A DNA stretch of 64,000 nt from [Clostridium] asparagiforme DSM 15981 (GTDB lineage: Bacteria > Bacillota > Clostridia > Lachnospirales > Lachnospiraceae), in NCBI GenBank assembly GCA_025149125.1, contig CP102272.1, positions 6,262,001 through 6,326,000 on the forward strand, read 5' to 3'. The translations under genes were made by a program, and so were the position numbers. The notes beneath the pieces are model-generated. The model was not told the DNA's origin. It did no database searches and saw only the letters and a list, made by a program, of their open reading frames with translations. This document shows positions 26,624 through 35,365 of this stretch, piece by piece (positions within the stretch are counted from its first letter, which is position 1; every line of letters starts with the position of its first letter).

Positions 26624-26850
26624 TCCGCCCCGTCTCCTTTCCCGTCGTCCTTAACATAGCACAGAATATCCCCCGGCTGGCAGTCCAAAGCTTCACAGAT
26701 CGCCTCCAGCGTGGAAAAACGCACGGCCTTTGCCTTATTATTTTTCAAAATGGACAGGTTTGCCATGGTGATGTCCACTTCCTGCGAAAGCTCGGTGAGG
26801 CCCTTCTTACGCTTTGCCATCATCACATCAAGATTTACAATTATTCCCAT
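26620..26850 (-). CDS. Small XRE-family HTH regulator (YozG-like)
   Basis: A 76-residue Cro/CI protein: NLDVMMAKRKKGLTELSQEV, ITMANLSILKNNKAKAVRFS, LEAICEALDCQPGDIL. This short form is usually found beside DUF2975 genes, as here (14 bp apart), and is thought to be the local regulator of such operons. Confidence 0.87.
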   Translation of the reverse strand: MGIIVNLDVMMAKRKKGLTELSQEVDITMANLSILKNNKAKAVRFSTLEAICEALDCQPGDILCYVKDDGKGDGAE

Positions 26851-26864
26851 ATCTTCCGTCCTCT

Positions 26865-27311
26865 CTATATGGTCAGATCATTTTCTTCCTTGTACTGGAT
26901 TGCCTTTTCGAACACCTGACAAAGTACAAAGCAGAACAACCCGGCAATGGAGAACACAATGATCACCACCGCTGTGGCCGGCGTCGGCGCCAGCGGCAGG
27001 CGCGCCACCGAGAGCGCCGCGATTAAAAAGCTGCACTTTCCCATTCGTTTCAGTGAAGCCGCATTTTCCCATACAAAGGCCCGATCCTTTAACACCGTGG
27101 CGAACATTTTTCGCAGCTCCGCCACAATCAGCAGCGCCAGCACACCCGAAAGCATATAGAGCGCGCACTGGATCAGATAATACTTCCGGAACGCCTCAAT
27201 ATACCCTCCAATCACATAAAAAATCACGGGGATCCCCACCGTGATCCCAATTCCCACCACAAACATCACATCCAGCAGCCATTTCGTAAAGCGAACCAAC
27301 CGCATATTCAT
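26865..27311 (-). CDS. DUF2975-family membrane protein
   Basis: A 148-residue protein with four membrane segments (about 10-34, 45-66, 93-108, 112-133). MRLVRFTKWLLDVMFVVGIG and the loop ELRKMFATVLKDRAFVWEN are typical for DUF2975. First gene of a three-gene operon with the HTH regulator and the DUF4173 protein. Function unknown; a membrane sensor or a partner of the regulator is possible. Confidence 0.82.
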   Translation of the reverse strand: MNMRLVRFTKWLLDVMFVVGIGITVGIPVIFYVIGGYIEAFRKYYLIQCALYMLSGVLALLIVAELRKMFATVLKDRAFVWENAASLKRMGKCSFLIAALSVARLPLAPTPATAVVIIVFSIAGLFCFVLCQVFEKAIQYKEENDLTI

Positions 27312-27371
27312 CCTTCACTCCGCCTTTCCCTCAATCATCCGCCTTGTTATTCCAGCGGTTCCTTTATCTGG

Positions 27372-27400
27372 AATATAACACAGGTATTATCTTTTTTCAA
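27372..27400 (-). promoter_or_regulatory. Promoter of the DUF2975 operon
   Basis: On the minus strand TTGAAA (27400-27395), 17 bp, TATATT (27377-27372), about 60 bp before the DUF2975 start codon. Confidence 0.65.
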
Positions 27401-27468
27401 TATCTATTTATCGAAAATCAATAAATTAATATTGTTATATGATAAATCTTAATAAAATATTCAAAAAG

Positions 27469-27590
27469 TAGTGTAAATAGTAGGGTAAATAGCAAGGCGA
27501 GAGTCCCGTTTGTAACTCAAGAATCCTGTTTTGTAACCGAGAGTCCCGTTTTGTAAATGAAAATCCCGTTTTGTAACCAAGATTCCCGAG
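27469..27590. repeat. Tandem repeats: 2 x 12 bp and 4.5 x 20 bp
   Basis: Two 12-bp units, TAGTGTAAATAG and TAGGGTAAATAG, sit side by side at 27469-27492. Then 20-bp units begin at 27501, 27521, 27541 and 27561, with a half unit at 27581-27590; consensus GAGTCCCGTTTTGTAACCRA. The spacing is exactly 20 bp although the units differ by 2-5 bases. No gene overlaps. The rest of the gap between 27312 and the intron end at 27684 is AT-rich and holds the DUF2975 promoter. Confidence 0.85.
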
Positions 27591-27683
27591 TTTTCATTTG
27601 TTCCTCGTTATGTTACAATAAGTTCAGCAATAAATTTGCGTACAACAACCAGAGATCAATTCCCTCTCGAAAAGCATCCATTA

Positions 27684-29582
27684 ATCGAGTAGGAGGCGGT
27701 GATTAACCGCCGTCCTCTCACACCACCGTGCGTACCGTTCGGTACACGGCGGTTTCAACAGTTGACGTGCACTGACTGATAAGCTGTGGCTAAATCATAA
27801 AAGCCACTGCTTATCAGTCTTTCTTTTGTCATTGCCATATTTACCGCTACCGTTTGCGTGGTAAACCAATATCCTCTCCGGCTGTTTCCTGCCTGCCATG
27901 CCAAATCTTCCGGCACTCCCATTTTCCGCAGGTTCTTCACCTTGGTTCTTGGTTTCTTCCATTGTTTCCATATACACATTCGGATTCTGTGGTATAGCCA
28001 CTTATTGAGTTCTTCTATTCGGTTCTTCATTTCCGCAATCCCGTAATAATTCAGCCAGCCACACATATACACTTTTATCTTTGCTAATGCTGGGCGTATG
28101 CTCTGAACAGACCTTCGGGAACTAAGTTCTTTCAGCTTTGACTTCATTTTCTTCCATGACTTTCCATGAACCCGGACATATATGCCCTTTCCGTTCTTTC
28201 CCAATGTAAAGCCAAGGAATTTAAAAGTTCGGATTGCAAACACGCTGACTACACGGCTTTTCTCTTGGTTCACTTTCAATTTCAGCGGCCCTTCCAGATA
28301 TTTCGTGCTCGTTTCCAGCAGTCTCTTGGCAGCTCTCTCGCTTTTCGCCAGCAGCACGATGTCGTCCGCGTAACGGACAAATACAACTCCACGCTTCTGA
28401 TACTCCTGGTCAAACTCATTCAGATAGATGTTTGCCAGCAGGGGAGAAAGATTTCCTCCTTGCGGCGAACCTTCTTCTGTTTCCATGACTACTCCGTTTT
28501 CCATCACGCCACTCTTTAAGTACCTCTTTATCCACTGGATTACCCTTTCGTCCCTCACATTTCTGCGCAGGATATTCAGGAGTATCTCATGGTTCAGGGT
28601 ATCAAAGTATTTCGACAAGTCCAATGCTGCCGCATGGATATATCCCTGCTCTGCATACTCTTTCACCTTCTGAATGGCATCTTTCGCGCTTCTTCCCGGG
28701 CGATAACCGTAACTGTTCTCCGAGAACAACGGCTCGTAGACCGGTGTAAGGTGCTGTGTTATGGCTTGTTGGAAAATGCGGTCTTTTACGGTTGGAATAC
28801 CCAGCTTTCGTATTCCACCGTCTGGCTTGGGAATCTCCACTCGTTTTACCGGGTCGGGGGTGTACTTTCCCCTTCTGATTCTCTCGATAAGTTCTTTCTG
28901 GTTTTCCCTCAGGTATGCGCCTATTTCCTCCACGGTAATCCCGTCGATTCCTGGCGCTCCCTTGTTTGCCTTTACTCTCTTAAAAGCTCTGTTGAGGTTG
29001 CCCTTCTCCAGTATCTCCTCCAAGAGTTCCGGCTGTGCACTGTCCCTTTCCTTCCATATCCGGCGGAAAGAACGGTGCGCTCTCACGTACCCTTCACGTT
29101 CCGCGCTATCTCTTTGCGAGCAGCTGTCATTGTTTTCTGTACCCAAAGTTCTTTCCTCCTTTCCCGGTTGTACTTAAGACTCCTATTGATTCGGTCCTTC
29201 GCCTCTCGGCTACTATGACCTCGGCTGACTTCTGTACGTTCAGCATTACCTCACGATAATGGTTATCCCTTTCAGGACATTCCGTACAGACCTCCCCGGG
29301 TACCACACGTTTCTTTCTCTCCATCTATCTGCCACATTTACCATACATGATTCCGTGTAGTTATTGGGCTTCGACTTGTATAGCAGCCTTACCCTCATGC
29401 ATAGCCTGATGTGATTTCTGTTCGTCAGACCAGAGATTTGCCCATGGGTTAGTATGTTCCCCATATCCAGCTTCCTTCAGATTCCACCTCACGATGGACA
29501 CCCTTGCCTTCGGCTATATCCTTCCCACTACCGGGCGGATTCCGGACTTGCACCGGTTAGAAACGTGCGCCGCCGGGCGCAC
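27684..29582 (-). mobile_element. Group II intron (class C type) with its maturase gene
   Basis: On the minus strand the element begins GTGCGCCCGG at 29582 and ends CCTACTCGAT at about 27684 (within 2 bases), 1.9 kb in all. Domain V is the hairpin at 27754-27722 (ACCGCCGTGTACC, loop GAAC, GGTACGCACGGTGGT), right behind the maturase stop; domain VI with a bulged A follows. The 5' exon side is the terminator hairpin of the esterase gene. Insertion behind terminators and a maturase without an endonuclease domain are both features of group IIC introns. Confidence 0.85.
27755..29146 (-). CDS. ltrA: Group II intron reverse transcriptase/maturase
   Basis: A 463-residue intron-encoded protein. Reverse transcriptase blocks: RVEIPKPDGGIRKLGIPTV near 103, SYGYRPGRSAKDA near 145, LDLSKYFD at 175-182, GSPQGGNLSPLLANIYLNEFD near 226 and the catalytic YADD at 259-262. 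A maturase (X) domain follows (GWLNYYGIAEMKNR, RMCIWKQWKKPRTKVKNL). There is no C-terminal HNH endonuclease domain. The start is TTG with AGGAGG 8 bp upstream. It appears intact, so the intron may still be mobile. Confidence 0.93.
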   Translation of the reverse strand: MGTENNDSCSQRDSAEREGYVRAHRSFRRIWKERDSAQPELLEEILEKGNLNRAFKRVKANKGAPGIDGITVEEIGAYLRENQKELIERIRRGKYTPDPVKRVEIPKPDGGIRKLGIPTVKDRIFQQAITQHLTPVYEPLFSENSYGYRPGRSAKDAIQKVKEYAEQGYIHAAALDLSKYFDTLNHEILLNILRRNVRDERVIQWIKRYLKSGVMENGVVMETEEGSPQGGNLSPLLANIYLNEFDQEYQKRGVVFVRYADDIVLLAKSERAAKRLLETSTKYLEGPLKLKVNQEKSRVVSVFAIRTFKFLGFTLGKNGKGIYVRVHGKSWKKMKSKLKELSSRRSVQSIRPALAKIKVYMCGWLNYYGIAEMKNRIEELNKWLYHRIRMCIWKQWKKPRTKVKNLRKMGVPEDLAWQAGNSRRGYWFTTQTVAVNMAMTKERLISSGFYDLATAYQSVHVNC

Positions 29583-29586
29583 TACC

Positions 29587-29615
29587 AAAAGCGCCGTCCC
29601 TCCCGGAACGGCGCT
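29587..29615 (-). terminator. Terminator behind the esterase gene, site of intron insertion
   Basis: On the minus strand AGCGCCGT-TCC, loop, GG-GACGGCGCT then TTTTGGTA, where the intron begins. The T tract is cut short by the intron. Confidence 0.8.
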
Positions 29616-29624
29616 CTCTCGCCT

Positions 29625-30500
29625 CTAACTCACATGCTGTTTTATAAACCTTACAATCAGCTCCTCCGCCGCCTCCCACTCACACCTGCGGTTAATGACA
29701 AACCCGTGAAGGCTGTCGGTAAATCGCCTGAGCGTCACCGTGACGCCGCTGCGGGCCAGCCTCAAGGCAAACTCCTCATCCTCCGCACACAAACTGTCCT
29801 CACCGGCAGAAATTACCAGCGTATCCGGAAGCCCTGCGAGCATACGCTCCGGCGCGTACACTGGACTGGCGTAGGGTTCTCTGCTGCACTCCGGACAAAT
29901 ATACTGCCGGTTATACTCCCGTGCCCGCTCCGCAGGCATGTCACAGCTGGTTCGCTCCTTTTCTGCCGGGTCCTTGGCCAGATCCAGCGGTGGATAATCC
30001 AAAACCAGGCAGGCAGGGCGAAACAACCCCGATTCTCCCAGCCGCATACTGACTCCCGCCGCTAGATTCCCTCCCGCGCTATGTCCGATCAACACAATTT
30101 TTCCCTGATCAAATCCCAGCCTTTCCCTCTGTTCCCAACTCCAACGAACCACTTCCCAGGATTCTTTCACAGCAGCCGGGTACGGATACTCCGGGGCCAG
30201 ATGGTAGTCAAGGTCCACCACAACCGCTCCCAGCAGATTCGCCATTTTCCGGCAAAACAGCTCGTCCCGGCGGTTTCTCCCCTTAATAAATCCGCCTCCG
30301 TGAAAATTGATAACCAACGGACGCTCCGTCGAAGAATCACAGTTTTCATAAACATAAACCGCCGTACTTCCCAGAGATGTTTCAATCCTGATTTCCGCCT
30401 CTTTTGCCGGGTAACGATCCAATTCCAGCTCCGTCACCTCCCCCATCTTCCCCCGGCCAATCATTTCCCTGAACGCAGCGCGCTGTTCCTCTGTCATCAT
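29625..30500 (-). CDS. Alpha/beta hydrolase, acetyl-esterase (HSL) family
   Basis: A 291-residue esterase of the hormone-sensitive-lipase family. The oxyanion motif HGGGF is at 67-71, the nucleophile in GHSAGGN (Ser141), the acid in ISAGEDSLCAEDE and the His in FTDSLHGFV. The ATG at 30500 follows GGAGAGGAAAAGG; a GTG start at 30524 would fuse the ribosome binding site into the protein and is rejected. It follows the permease gene closely and closes the sugar-acid-like operon; a lactone or acetylated sugar acid is a plausible substrate (inference). Confidence 0.87.
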   Translation of the reverse strand: MMTEEQRAAFREMIGRGKMGEVTELELDRYPAKEAEIRIETSLGSTAVYVYENCDSSTERPLVINFHGGGFIKGRNRRDELFCRKMANLLGAVVVDLDYHLAPEYPYPAAVKESWEVVRWSWEQRERLGFDQGKIVLIGHSAGGNLAAGVSMRLGESGLFRPACLVLDYPPLDLAKDPAEKERTSCDMPAERAREYNRQYICPECSREPYASPVYAPERMLAGLPDTLVISAGEDSLCAEDEEFALRLARSGVTVTLRRFTDSLHGFVINRRCEWEAAEELIVRFIKQHVS

Positions 30501-30525
30501 ACCCTTTTCCTCTCCACAAACCACA

Positions 30526-31815
30526 TTACCCCAGTGGGAACACCGTCATAATCCATCCCACCGAGACAACGCAACAGATAATTGCAAACAACCAGGACTG
30601 TTTAAACATGGATCTCTGGTCATAACCTCCGCACTCCATCATATACGGAATCGCAGCCGTGGCCATCGGAGTCATGAACGCGGACAGACACGCCGCCTGG
30701 ATCAGGATCATTAGTCCCACCGGATTCGCCCCAATAGACGCGCAGGTCGCAATGGCTATAGGATGGAAAATCAACATCGTTCCACGATTCTGCATCACCT
30801 GCGTCATTACAAACGGAATGATAAAGAAGATAAAACCTATGATATAGGAATTTCCATTTACGGAATCCACAATCCCCGCAATGTGTCCGCCAATCAAATC
30901 TCCTGCGCCGGTAGAGCTTAACGCCCCCGACATGGCCAACGCTCCCACAATCAGCAGCAGCATACTCACGGGCAGAGACGCCGTGGCCTCCCTCGGCTTT
31001 AGAACGCCGCACAAAACCATTGCCAGCGCGCCGATCACTGTGATTTCCCAGTTCTGCATACCGATCTGTTTGGCGCACATCAGAGCCACTGCATCGGCAA
31101 AAAAGATGAAAATACCCGCATACTCCTGAAACGGCTTCAAGGCTACCCGCCCGGCGCCCTGTTTCACTTCCGTGATGGATTTCACAATGGGCTCGTCCGG
31201 CGCGAATTTCGTAGCAAAGAACGAACAGTAGATCACACAGATCACCAACAACGGCAGACGCCCGACCATGGGGTCCAGAATTCCTACCATATGATCCAGA
31301 TAACCGTAACTCTCCAGATAGCCGTTTAACTCAGCGGCAACCGTAGCTCCCGCTCCCACCGGAAGGGTACAGCAGGTCACCACCGTGGCCACTCCCAGCG
31401 GAAATACTACCTTGCTGGATTTAAGCCCCATGCTCTCAGCCGATGCCAGCAGCATTGGTGTCACAATTCCCATGGCCACAATCGGGCTTTGGATAAACTG
31501 GCTCAGCAGCATACCGATCAAAACATATCCAAACATCATTTTGTTCAGACTGCCCTTTGAAACCCTGGAAATGCCGTTGGCTACATTGGTACAAAATTGC
31601 GTGCGGTTAAATCCAGCCGCCACAACGCACATACCGGCAATCATAATCACATTATTGTTGGAAAAATAGGTCAGCGCATCCTTGGCGTCCATACATCCGG
31701 TCAGGACCAGTGCCATCATGGAAACCAGCGAAATCGTAGCCAGACTGTATTTGCCGCTGCAAAAGCCAATGACCATCAACGCAAATATAATCAGACAAAT
31801 TGTTAAGGGACTCAT
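30526..31815 (-). CDS. Anion permease of the ion-transporter superfamily (SLC13/CitM-like)
   Basis: A 429-residue membrane protein with about eleven segments; the repeated motifs SQFIQSPIVAMGIVTPML near residue 100 and QAACLSAFMTPMATAAIPYM near 375 resemble the SxxxxPxxxxxP substrate loops of DASS/ArsB-type transporters. Import of a carboxylate by sodium or proton symport is likely. ATG 31815 has AGGAGG at 7 bp and is preferred over 31839. Between two enolase-superfamily enzymes and an esterase, it probably imports the acid those enzymes dehydrate. Confidence 0.82.
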   Translation of the reverse strand: MSPLTICLIIFALMVIGFCSGKYSLATISLVSMMALVLTGCMDAKDALTYFSNNNVIMIAGMCVVAAGFNRTQFCTNVANGISRVSKGSLNKMMFGYVLIGMLLSQFIQSPIVAMGIVTPMLLASAESMGLKSSKVVFPLGVATVVTCCTLPVGAGATVAAELNGYLESYGYLDHMVGILDPMVGRLPLLVICVIYCSFFATKFAPDEPIVKSITEVKQGAGRVALKPFQEYAGIFIFFADAVALMCAKQIGMQNWEITVIGALAMVLCGVLKPREATASLPVSMLLLIVGALAMSGALSSTGAGDLIGGHIAGIVDSVNGNSYIIGFIFFIIPFVMTQVMQNRGTMLIFHPIAIATCASIGANPVGLMILIQAACLSAFMTPMATAAIPYMMECGGYDQRSMFKQSWLFAIICCVVSVGWIMTVFPLG

Positions 31816-31842
31816 ATGTATACCTCCTCTGATTGACAAACT

Positions 31843-33018
31843 CTACTGATCACAGATGGAACCGTCCAGGTTCAGCCGTGTCAGGATTTTATGGGGGCGG
31901 AAGGGAAAACGCTCTTCCAGATCCGGGACCAATTCAATGCCGATTCCATTTTCCTCCGGCACAGGCAGATACCCATTCTTCATTTCAGGAATATGGTCCA
32001 CCATATCGCACTGACGCAGCTTTACGCCGCTGACGGTCAGGTGGTCCGCGGTGGATGCCGCGTAAGGATTCGGATACTCGCAGATCGCCACATTGTCGGT
32101 GGCAGCTGCAAAATTCAGCACCGCGTTGGTCATCACCGGGCTCAACGGATTATGGGGTACCAGGCTTACATGGTGGGATTCCGCAACCGCCGCAATCTTT
32201 TTGGCGCCGGTAAATCCGCCGCAGACTCCCATGGAAACGCGCACATAACTGCACGCTTCCCGCGCTAACAGCATCTCGAACTCGTGGGACGTGTGAATGC
32301 GTTCCCCTGTGGCAATGGGAATCCGGCATTTGCGCGCAACCTCCCCCATAGCGTCGAAATTATCCGGCCGTATGGGATCCTCCAGAAACATGGGGTTATA
32401 TGGTTCCAGCCGGGCGCTAAGCTGCACGGCCAGTCCAGGCTCCAGACGCCGGTGAAGTTCCAGGCAAAGATCGATTTCCTCTCCCACCGCCTCCCTGATT
32501 CTGGCAATTCTGCGCTCCGCCTTGTAGAGCATCGCCGTGTTTCCATCCCCATAGGGCTGAGTCCGCGGTTCGTCCAGATAGGGATTTAAATGGCCCAGGG
32601 CCGTATACCCCTCCTCCACTCCCTTTTTCGCGTTCTCAATCAGCTCCTCCTCAGTCCGGCCGGCCGTGTGGTTGTAAACACGGACCTGTTCCCGGCATTT
32701 TCCGCCCAGAAGGCGGTATACCGGCACATGGTAGTATTTTCCCGCCAGATCCCAGAGCGCGATATCAATAGCGGACAGCGCTCCCATGACAGCCGCTCCG
32801 CGGAAATGCGAAAACCGGTAAAGATACTGCCAATGGTGCTCGATATCCAGGGGATCCCGCCCCACCAGATATTCCTTCATTACCAAAATCGCCCGTGCGG
32901 AGGCTTCCAGAAATCCCCAGGTCCCGCTCTCGCCCAAACCTGAAATTCCTTCGTCCGTTTCAATCCGGCAGAACACACTGCGGTTTGCGCATATCACCCG
33001 AACATCTGTTATTTTCAT
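31843..33018 (-). CDS. Enolase-superfamily dehydratase (galactonate dehydratase-like)
   Basis: A 391-residue mandelate racemase/muconate lactonizing enzyme. The N-terminal capping domain begins MKITDVRVICANRS, the barrel carries LCLELHRRLEP (metal site), FLEDPIRPDNFDA (Glu ligand), IPIATGERIHTSHEF (Glu ligand) and SLVPHNPLSP (His). The arrangement is closest to D-galactonate/gluconate/mannonate dehydratases rather than the KxK racemases. ATG 33018 is the start; the frame is open to 33231 but there it overlaps the second enzyme. Substrate not known. Confidence 0.85.
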   Translation of the reverse strand: MKITDVRVICANRSVFCRIETDEGISGLGESGTWGFLEASARAILVMKEYLVGRDPLDIEHHWQYLYRFSHFRGAAVMGALSAIDIALWDLAGKYYHVPVYRLLGGKCREQVRVYNHTAGRTEEELIENAKKGVEEGYTALGHLNPYLDEPRTQPYGDGNTAMLYKAERRIARIREAVGEEIDLCLELHRRLEPGLAVQLSARLEPYNPMFLEDPIRPDNFDAMGEVARKCRIPIATGERIHTSHEFEMLLAREACSYVRVSMGVCGGFTGAKKIAAVAESHHVSLVPHNPLSPVMTNAVLNFAAATDNVAICEYPNPYAASTADHLTVSGVKLRQCDMVDHIPEMKNGYLPVPEENGIGIELVPDLEERFPFRPHKILTRLNLDGSICDQ

Positions 33019-33037
33019 AGATATTCCCCCCTTCCCT

Positions 33038-34114
33038 TTACTGGATGCGATACGGAGCCAACAGTTCCCGGTTGATATCCAGACCCGCTCCGGGAGCCTG
33101 GCTGGGGCTGACTGTCCCGTCTTTATTGAAAACCACGGGGTTGACAAATGCCTCATACACCTTGGCGTCATACTGGGGAGGATAAAATTCCGCCAGGTTG
33201 ACATTCGGAGCCGCACAGTCCAAATGCACATGCAGCTGCTGTTGTCCGTGGGGGCTCATCACCAGCCCGTTGGCGTCCGCGTAACCCGCGATCTTCATAA
33301 ACTCCGTTACCCCGCCCAGGCTTGCCGCATCGGGGTTTAAAATGCTGACGGCCTGTGTGTTGATCAGATCCCTGAATCCGAAACGGGTCACCTCGTTTTC
33401 CCCCGCAGCAATGGGAATATTGCTCTTGGCCGCCACCTTCCGGTATCCATCGTAGTCGTCGGCATCCACCGGCTCCTCCAGCCAGTAAGGGCGGTATTCC
33501 TCCACCATCCGCGAGAACTCGATCGCTTCAAAAAACCGGTATGCGCAGTTAGCGTCAAGCATCAGCTTCACATCGTCTCCCAGGACCTGCCGCACAGCCT
33601 GAACCCGTCTGGCGTCCTCTTTCAGGGACAGCGCCCCCACCTTCATCTTAACCGCCCGGATGCCCCAGCTTACATACTCCTCCATCTCCTTTTGCAGCTG
33701 TGTAATCCCCTTATTCTCGGCATAATACCCACCGGCCACATAGCAGGGAATCCGTTCCCGGAATCCGCCTAACAGCCGGTACAGCGGCATTCCCGCCACC
33801 TTTGCCTTGATGTCCCAAAGTGCAATATCGATAGCTGAAACCGTCTTACAGCTGGTCCCCCGCCGTCCGATAAATTTGGGAACATAAATCTTCTGCCAAA
33901 GCCGCTCATGGTTCAACGGATCTTCGCCGATAATCGCCTTCCCCATGCTCTCCGCAAATTCAATGGCCCAGCTGCAGCCATACCCGCTCACGCCCGCATC
34001 CGTGTCGATAATTAATAAATTGAGCTCATTGTGCGTATATACATGCTTTCCGTTGGCAATGGGCTTTTCCTTAGGCCACCGGTAACGCTCCACGCGCACG
34101 TCCGTTATTTTCAT
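33038..34114 (-). CDS. Enolase-superfamily enzyme (mandelate racemase-like)
   Basis: A 358-residue enzyme with the KxK motif (AVKMKVG near 155), three metal ligands in MLDANCAY, WLEEPVDADDYDGY and IAAGENEVTRF, and the general base His in VMSPHGQQQLH. This is the mandelate racemase subgroup, which includes racemases and dehydratases of sugar acids. It opens with the same MKITDVRV as the next gene, but the catalytic residues differ, so the two likely do different steps on related acids. First gene of the operon, opposite the LysR gene. Confidence 0.87.
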   Translation of the reverse strand: MKITDVRVERYRWPKEKPIANGKHVYTHNELNLLIIDTDAGVSGYGCSWAIEFAESMGKAIIGEDPLNHERLWQKIYVPKFIGRRGTSCKTVSAIDIALWDIKAKVAGMPLYRLLGGFRERIPCYVAGGYYAENKGITQLQKEMEEYVSWGIRAVKMKVGALSLKEDARRVQAVRQVLGDDVKLMLDANCAYRFFEAIEFSRMVEEYRPYWLEEPVDADDYDGYRKVAAKSNIPIAAGENEVTRFGFRDLINTQAVSILNPDAASLGGVTEFMKIAGYADANGLVMSPHGQQQLHVHLDCAAPNVNLAEFYPPQYDAKVYEAFVNPVVFNKDGTVSPSQAPGAGLDINRELLAPYRIQ

Positions 34115-34249
34115 GCGTTCCCTCCATCTTTATCAATTTGTTAATCCCATGCTAACACGTGGTTCCGGCACCGTCCAATATTGATTCCTCATCAGAATAT
34201 TAAGGTTTTTAATGCCATAAATTTTTTTTATGGGAACTGGGGAAGGTCA

Positions 34250-34278
34250 TTTACTTTTCGTGTAAAGGTACTTATAAT
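34250..34278 (+). promoter_or_regulatory. Promoter of the LysR gene in the divergent intergenic region
   Basis: TTTACT (34250-34255), 17 bp, TATAAT (34273-34278) read toward the LysR gene. ATGGGAACTG occurs twice, at 34230-34239 and 34277-34286, the second copy overlapping the -10. A minus-strand promoter for the enzyme operon may be TTGGAC near 34185, less clear. Confidence 0.6.
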
Positions 34279-34329
34279 GGGAACTGAAACCTGTACAGAT
34301 TGACGAGGAAATGTGAAAGGTAGATTTGC

Positions 34330-35262
34330 ATGTTATATGAAAAATTAAACTACATTATTGCCATCGCGGAGGAGCGGAACCTGACTCAGGCCGCAAAACG
34401 CCTGTATATCTCACAGCCCACGCTGACCCTTTACTTAAACCGTCTGGAAAATGAACTGGGCGTAAAACTGTTCGACCGCAGCAAATCCCCCGTCACGCTG
34501 ACCGACGCTGGCGCGTACTATCTTGAAAAAATGAAGAAAATCTATGCCTCGGAACAAGCGCTGCGCAGCCAGATCCACTTTATCGCCAACCCCACCCAGA
34601 CGCTGCTGGTGGGAATCGGCCAGGTACGCGGCCACCACTGGCTCCCACTGTTTCTGCCAACCTTCTGCTCCATCCATCCGGATATCAACGTCCAGATCGT
34701 CCAGGAAACAGAGCAGCAGATGTATGAAGATCTTCAAAAGCAAAAACTCGACGTGGGCATCGGAGTATTTCCCGCTTCCACGGACATTGAGATGGTGGAG
34801 ATCATGGAAGAAACGCTGTTTTTCGCCGCCCACCGCAAATTCGGTCTGATACCCGACCACCTGCGCGGTAAACATGATATGAAAAATCCCTATATCGTGC
34901 AGCCGGACCAGTTGAACGGCCTGCCCTTCATCATCCCTCAGGTATCCAACGGACTCTACGACACCTACGAAACGATTCTTCAAAATAACCAGATTCATCC
35001 ATCCCGCACAATCTCCATCAACAATCTCAGCACGGGCCTGCTGCTAAACGTAAAGGGCCTGGGCGTACAGCTGCTCTCCGGCTCTGTCGTGTACTTCAGC
35101 CACGAACCCGGCGTTAACCAGCTCGATTTGTTTCTACTGGAAAACATGCCGGAAACCCGAAAATGCACGGCCATCTACCAGAGCGGCAATATCAAACAAA
35201 AGCTGATACAGGATCTGATCCGCACTCTGAAAAATGAGGTCCTGCCCTGGTGTCCATTCTAA
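34330..35262 (+). CDS. LysR-family regulator of the sugar-acid-like locus
   Basis: A 310-residue LysR protein: HTH LNYIIAIAEERNLTQAAKRLYISQPTLTLYLNRLENELGVKLF, followed by the effector domain. Transcribed away from the two enolase-superfamily genes with a 215-bp shared region, the classic divergent arrangement, so it probably controls that operon. Confidence 0.92.
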   Translation: MLYEKLNYIIAIAEERNLTQAAKRLYISQPTLTLYLNRLENELGVKLFDRSKSPVTLTDAGAYYLEKMKKIYASEQALRSQIHFIANPTQTLLVGIGQVRGHHWLPLFLPTFCSIHPDINVQIVQETEQQMYEDLQKQKLDVGIGVFPASTDIEMVEIMEETLFFAAHRKFGLIPDHLRGKHDMKNPYIVQPDQLNGLPFIIPQVSNGLYDTYETILQNNQIHPSRTISINNLSTGLLLNVKGLGVQLLSGSVVYFSHEPGVNQLDLFLLENMPETRKCTAIYQSGNIKQKLIQDLIRTLKNEVLPWCPF

Positions 35263-35300
35263 CAATCGCCCGCAAACTGCGCCGGCGGCCCATTGCATTC

Positions 35301-35341
35301 AAAAAGCGGGATACTCCGCCATATCAGGCGTTGTATCCCGC
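35301..35341 (-). terminator. Terminator between the LysR and malQ genes
   Basis: GCGGGATAC and GTATCCCGC pair, with an inner GCC/GGC stem; on the minus strand TTTTT follows, ending the PTS-malQ operon. It may also serve the LysR gene coming the other way. Confidence 0.8.
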
Positions 35342-35365
35342 AGTATTCTTATATTCTTACATTTG

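Noticed and set aside
27469..27590. CRISPR array
   Set aside because: Units are 20 bp with no spacers and imperfect identity; no cas genes nearby.
33019..33231. 71-residue extension of the galactonate dehydratase-like protein
   Set aside because: It covers the end of the upstream enzyme gene in another frame; ATG 33018 gives the same MKITDVRV start as its neighbour.
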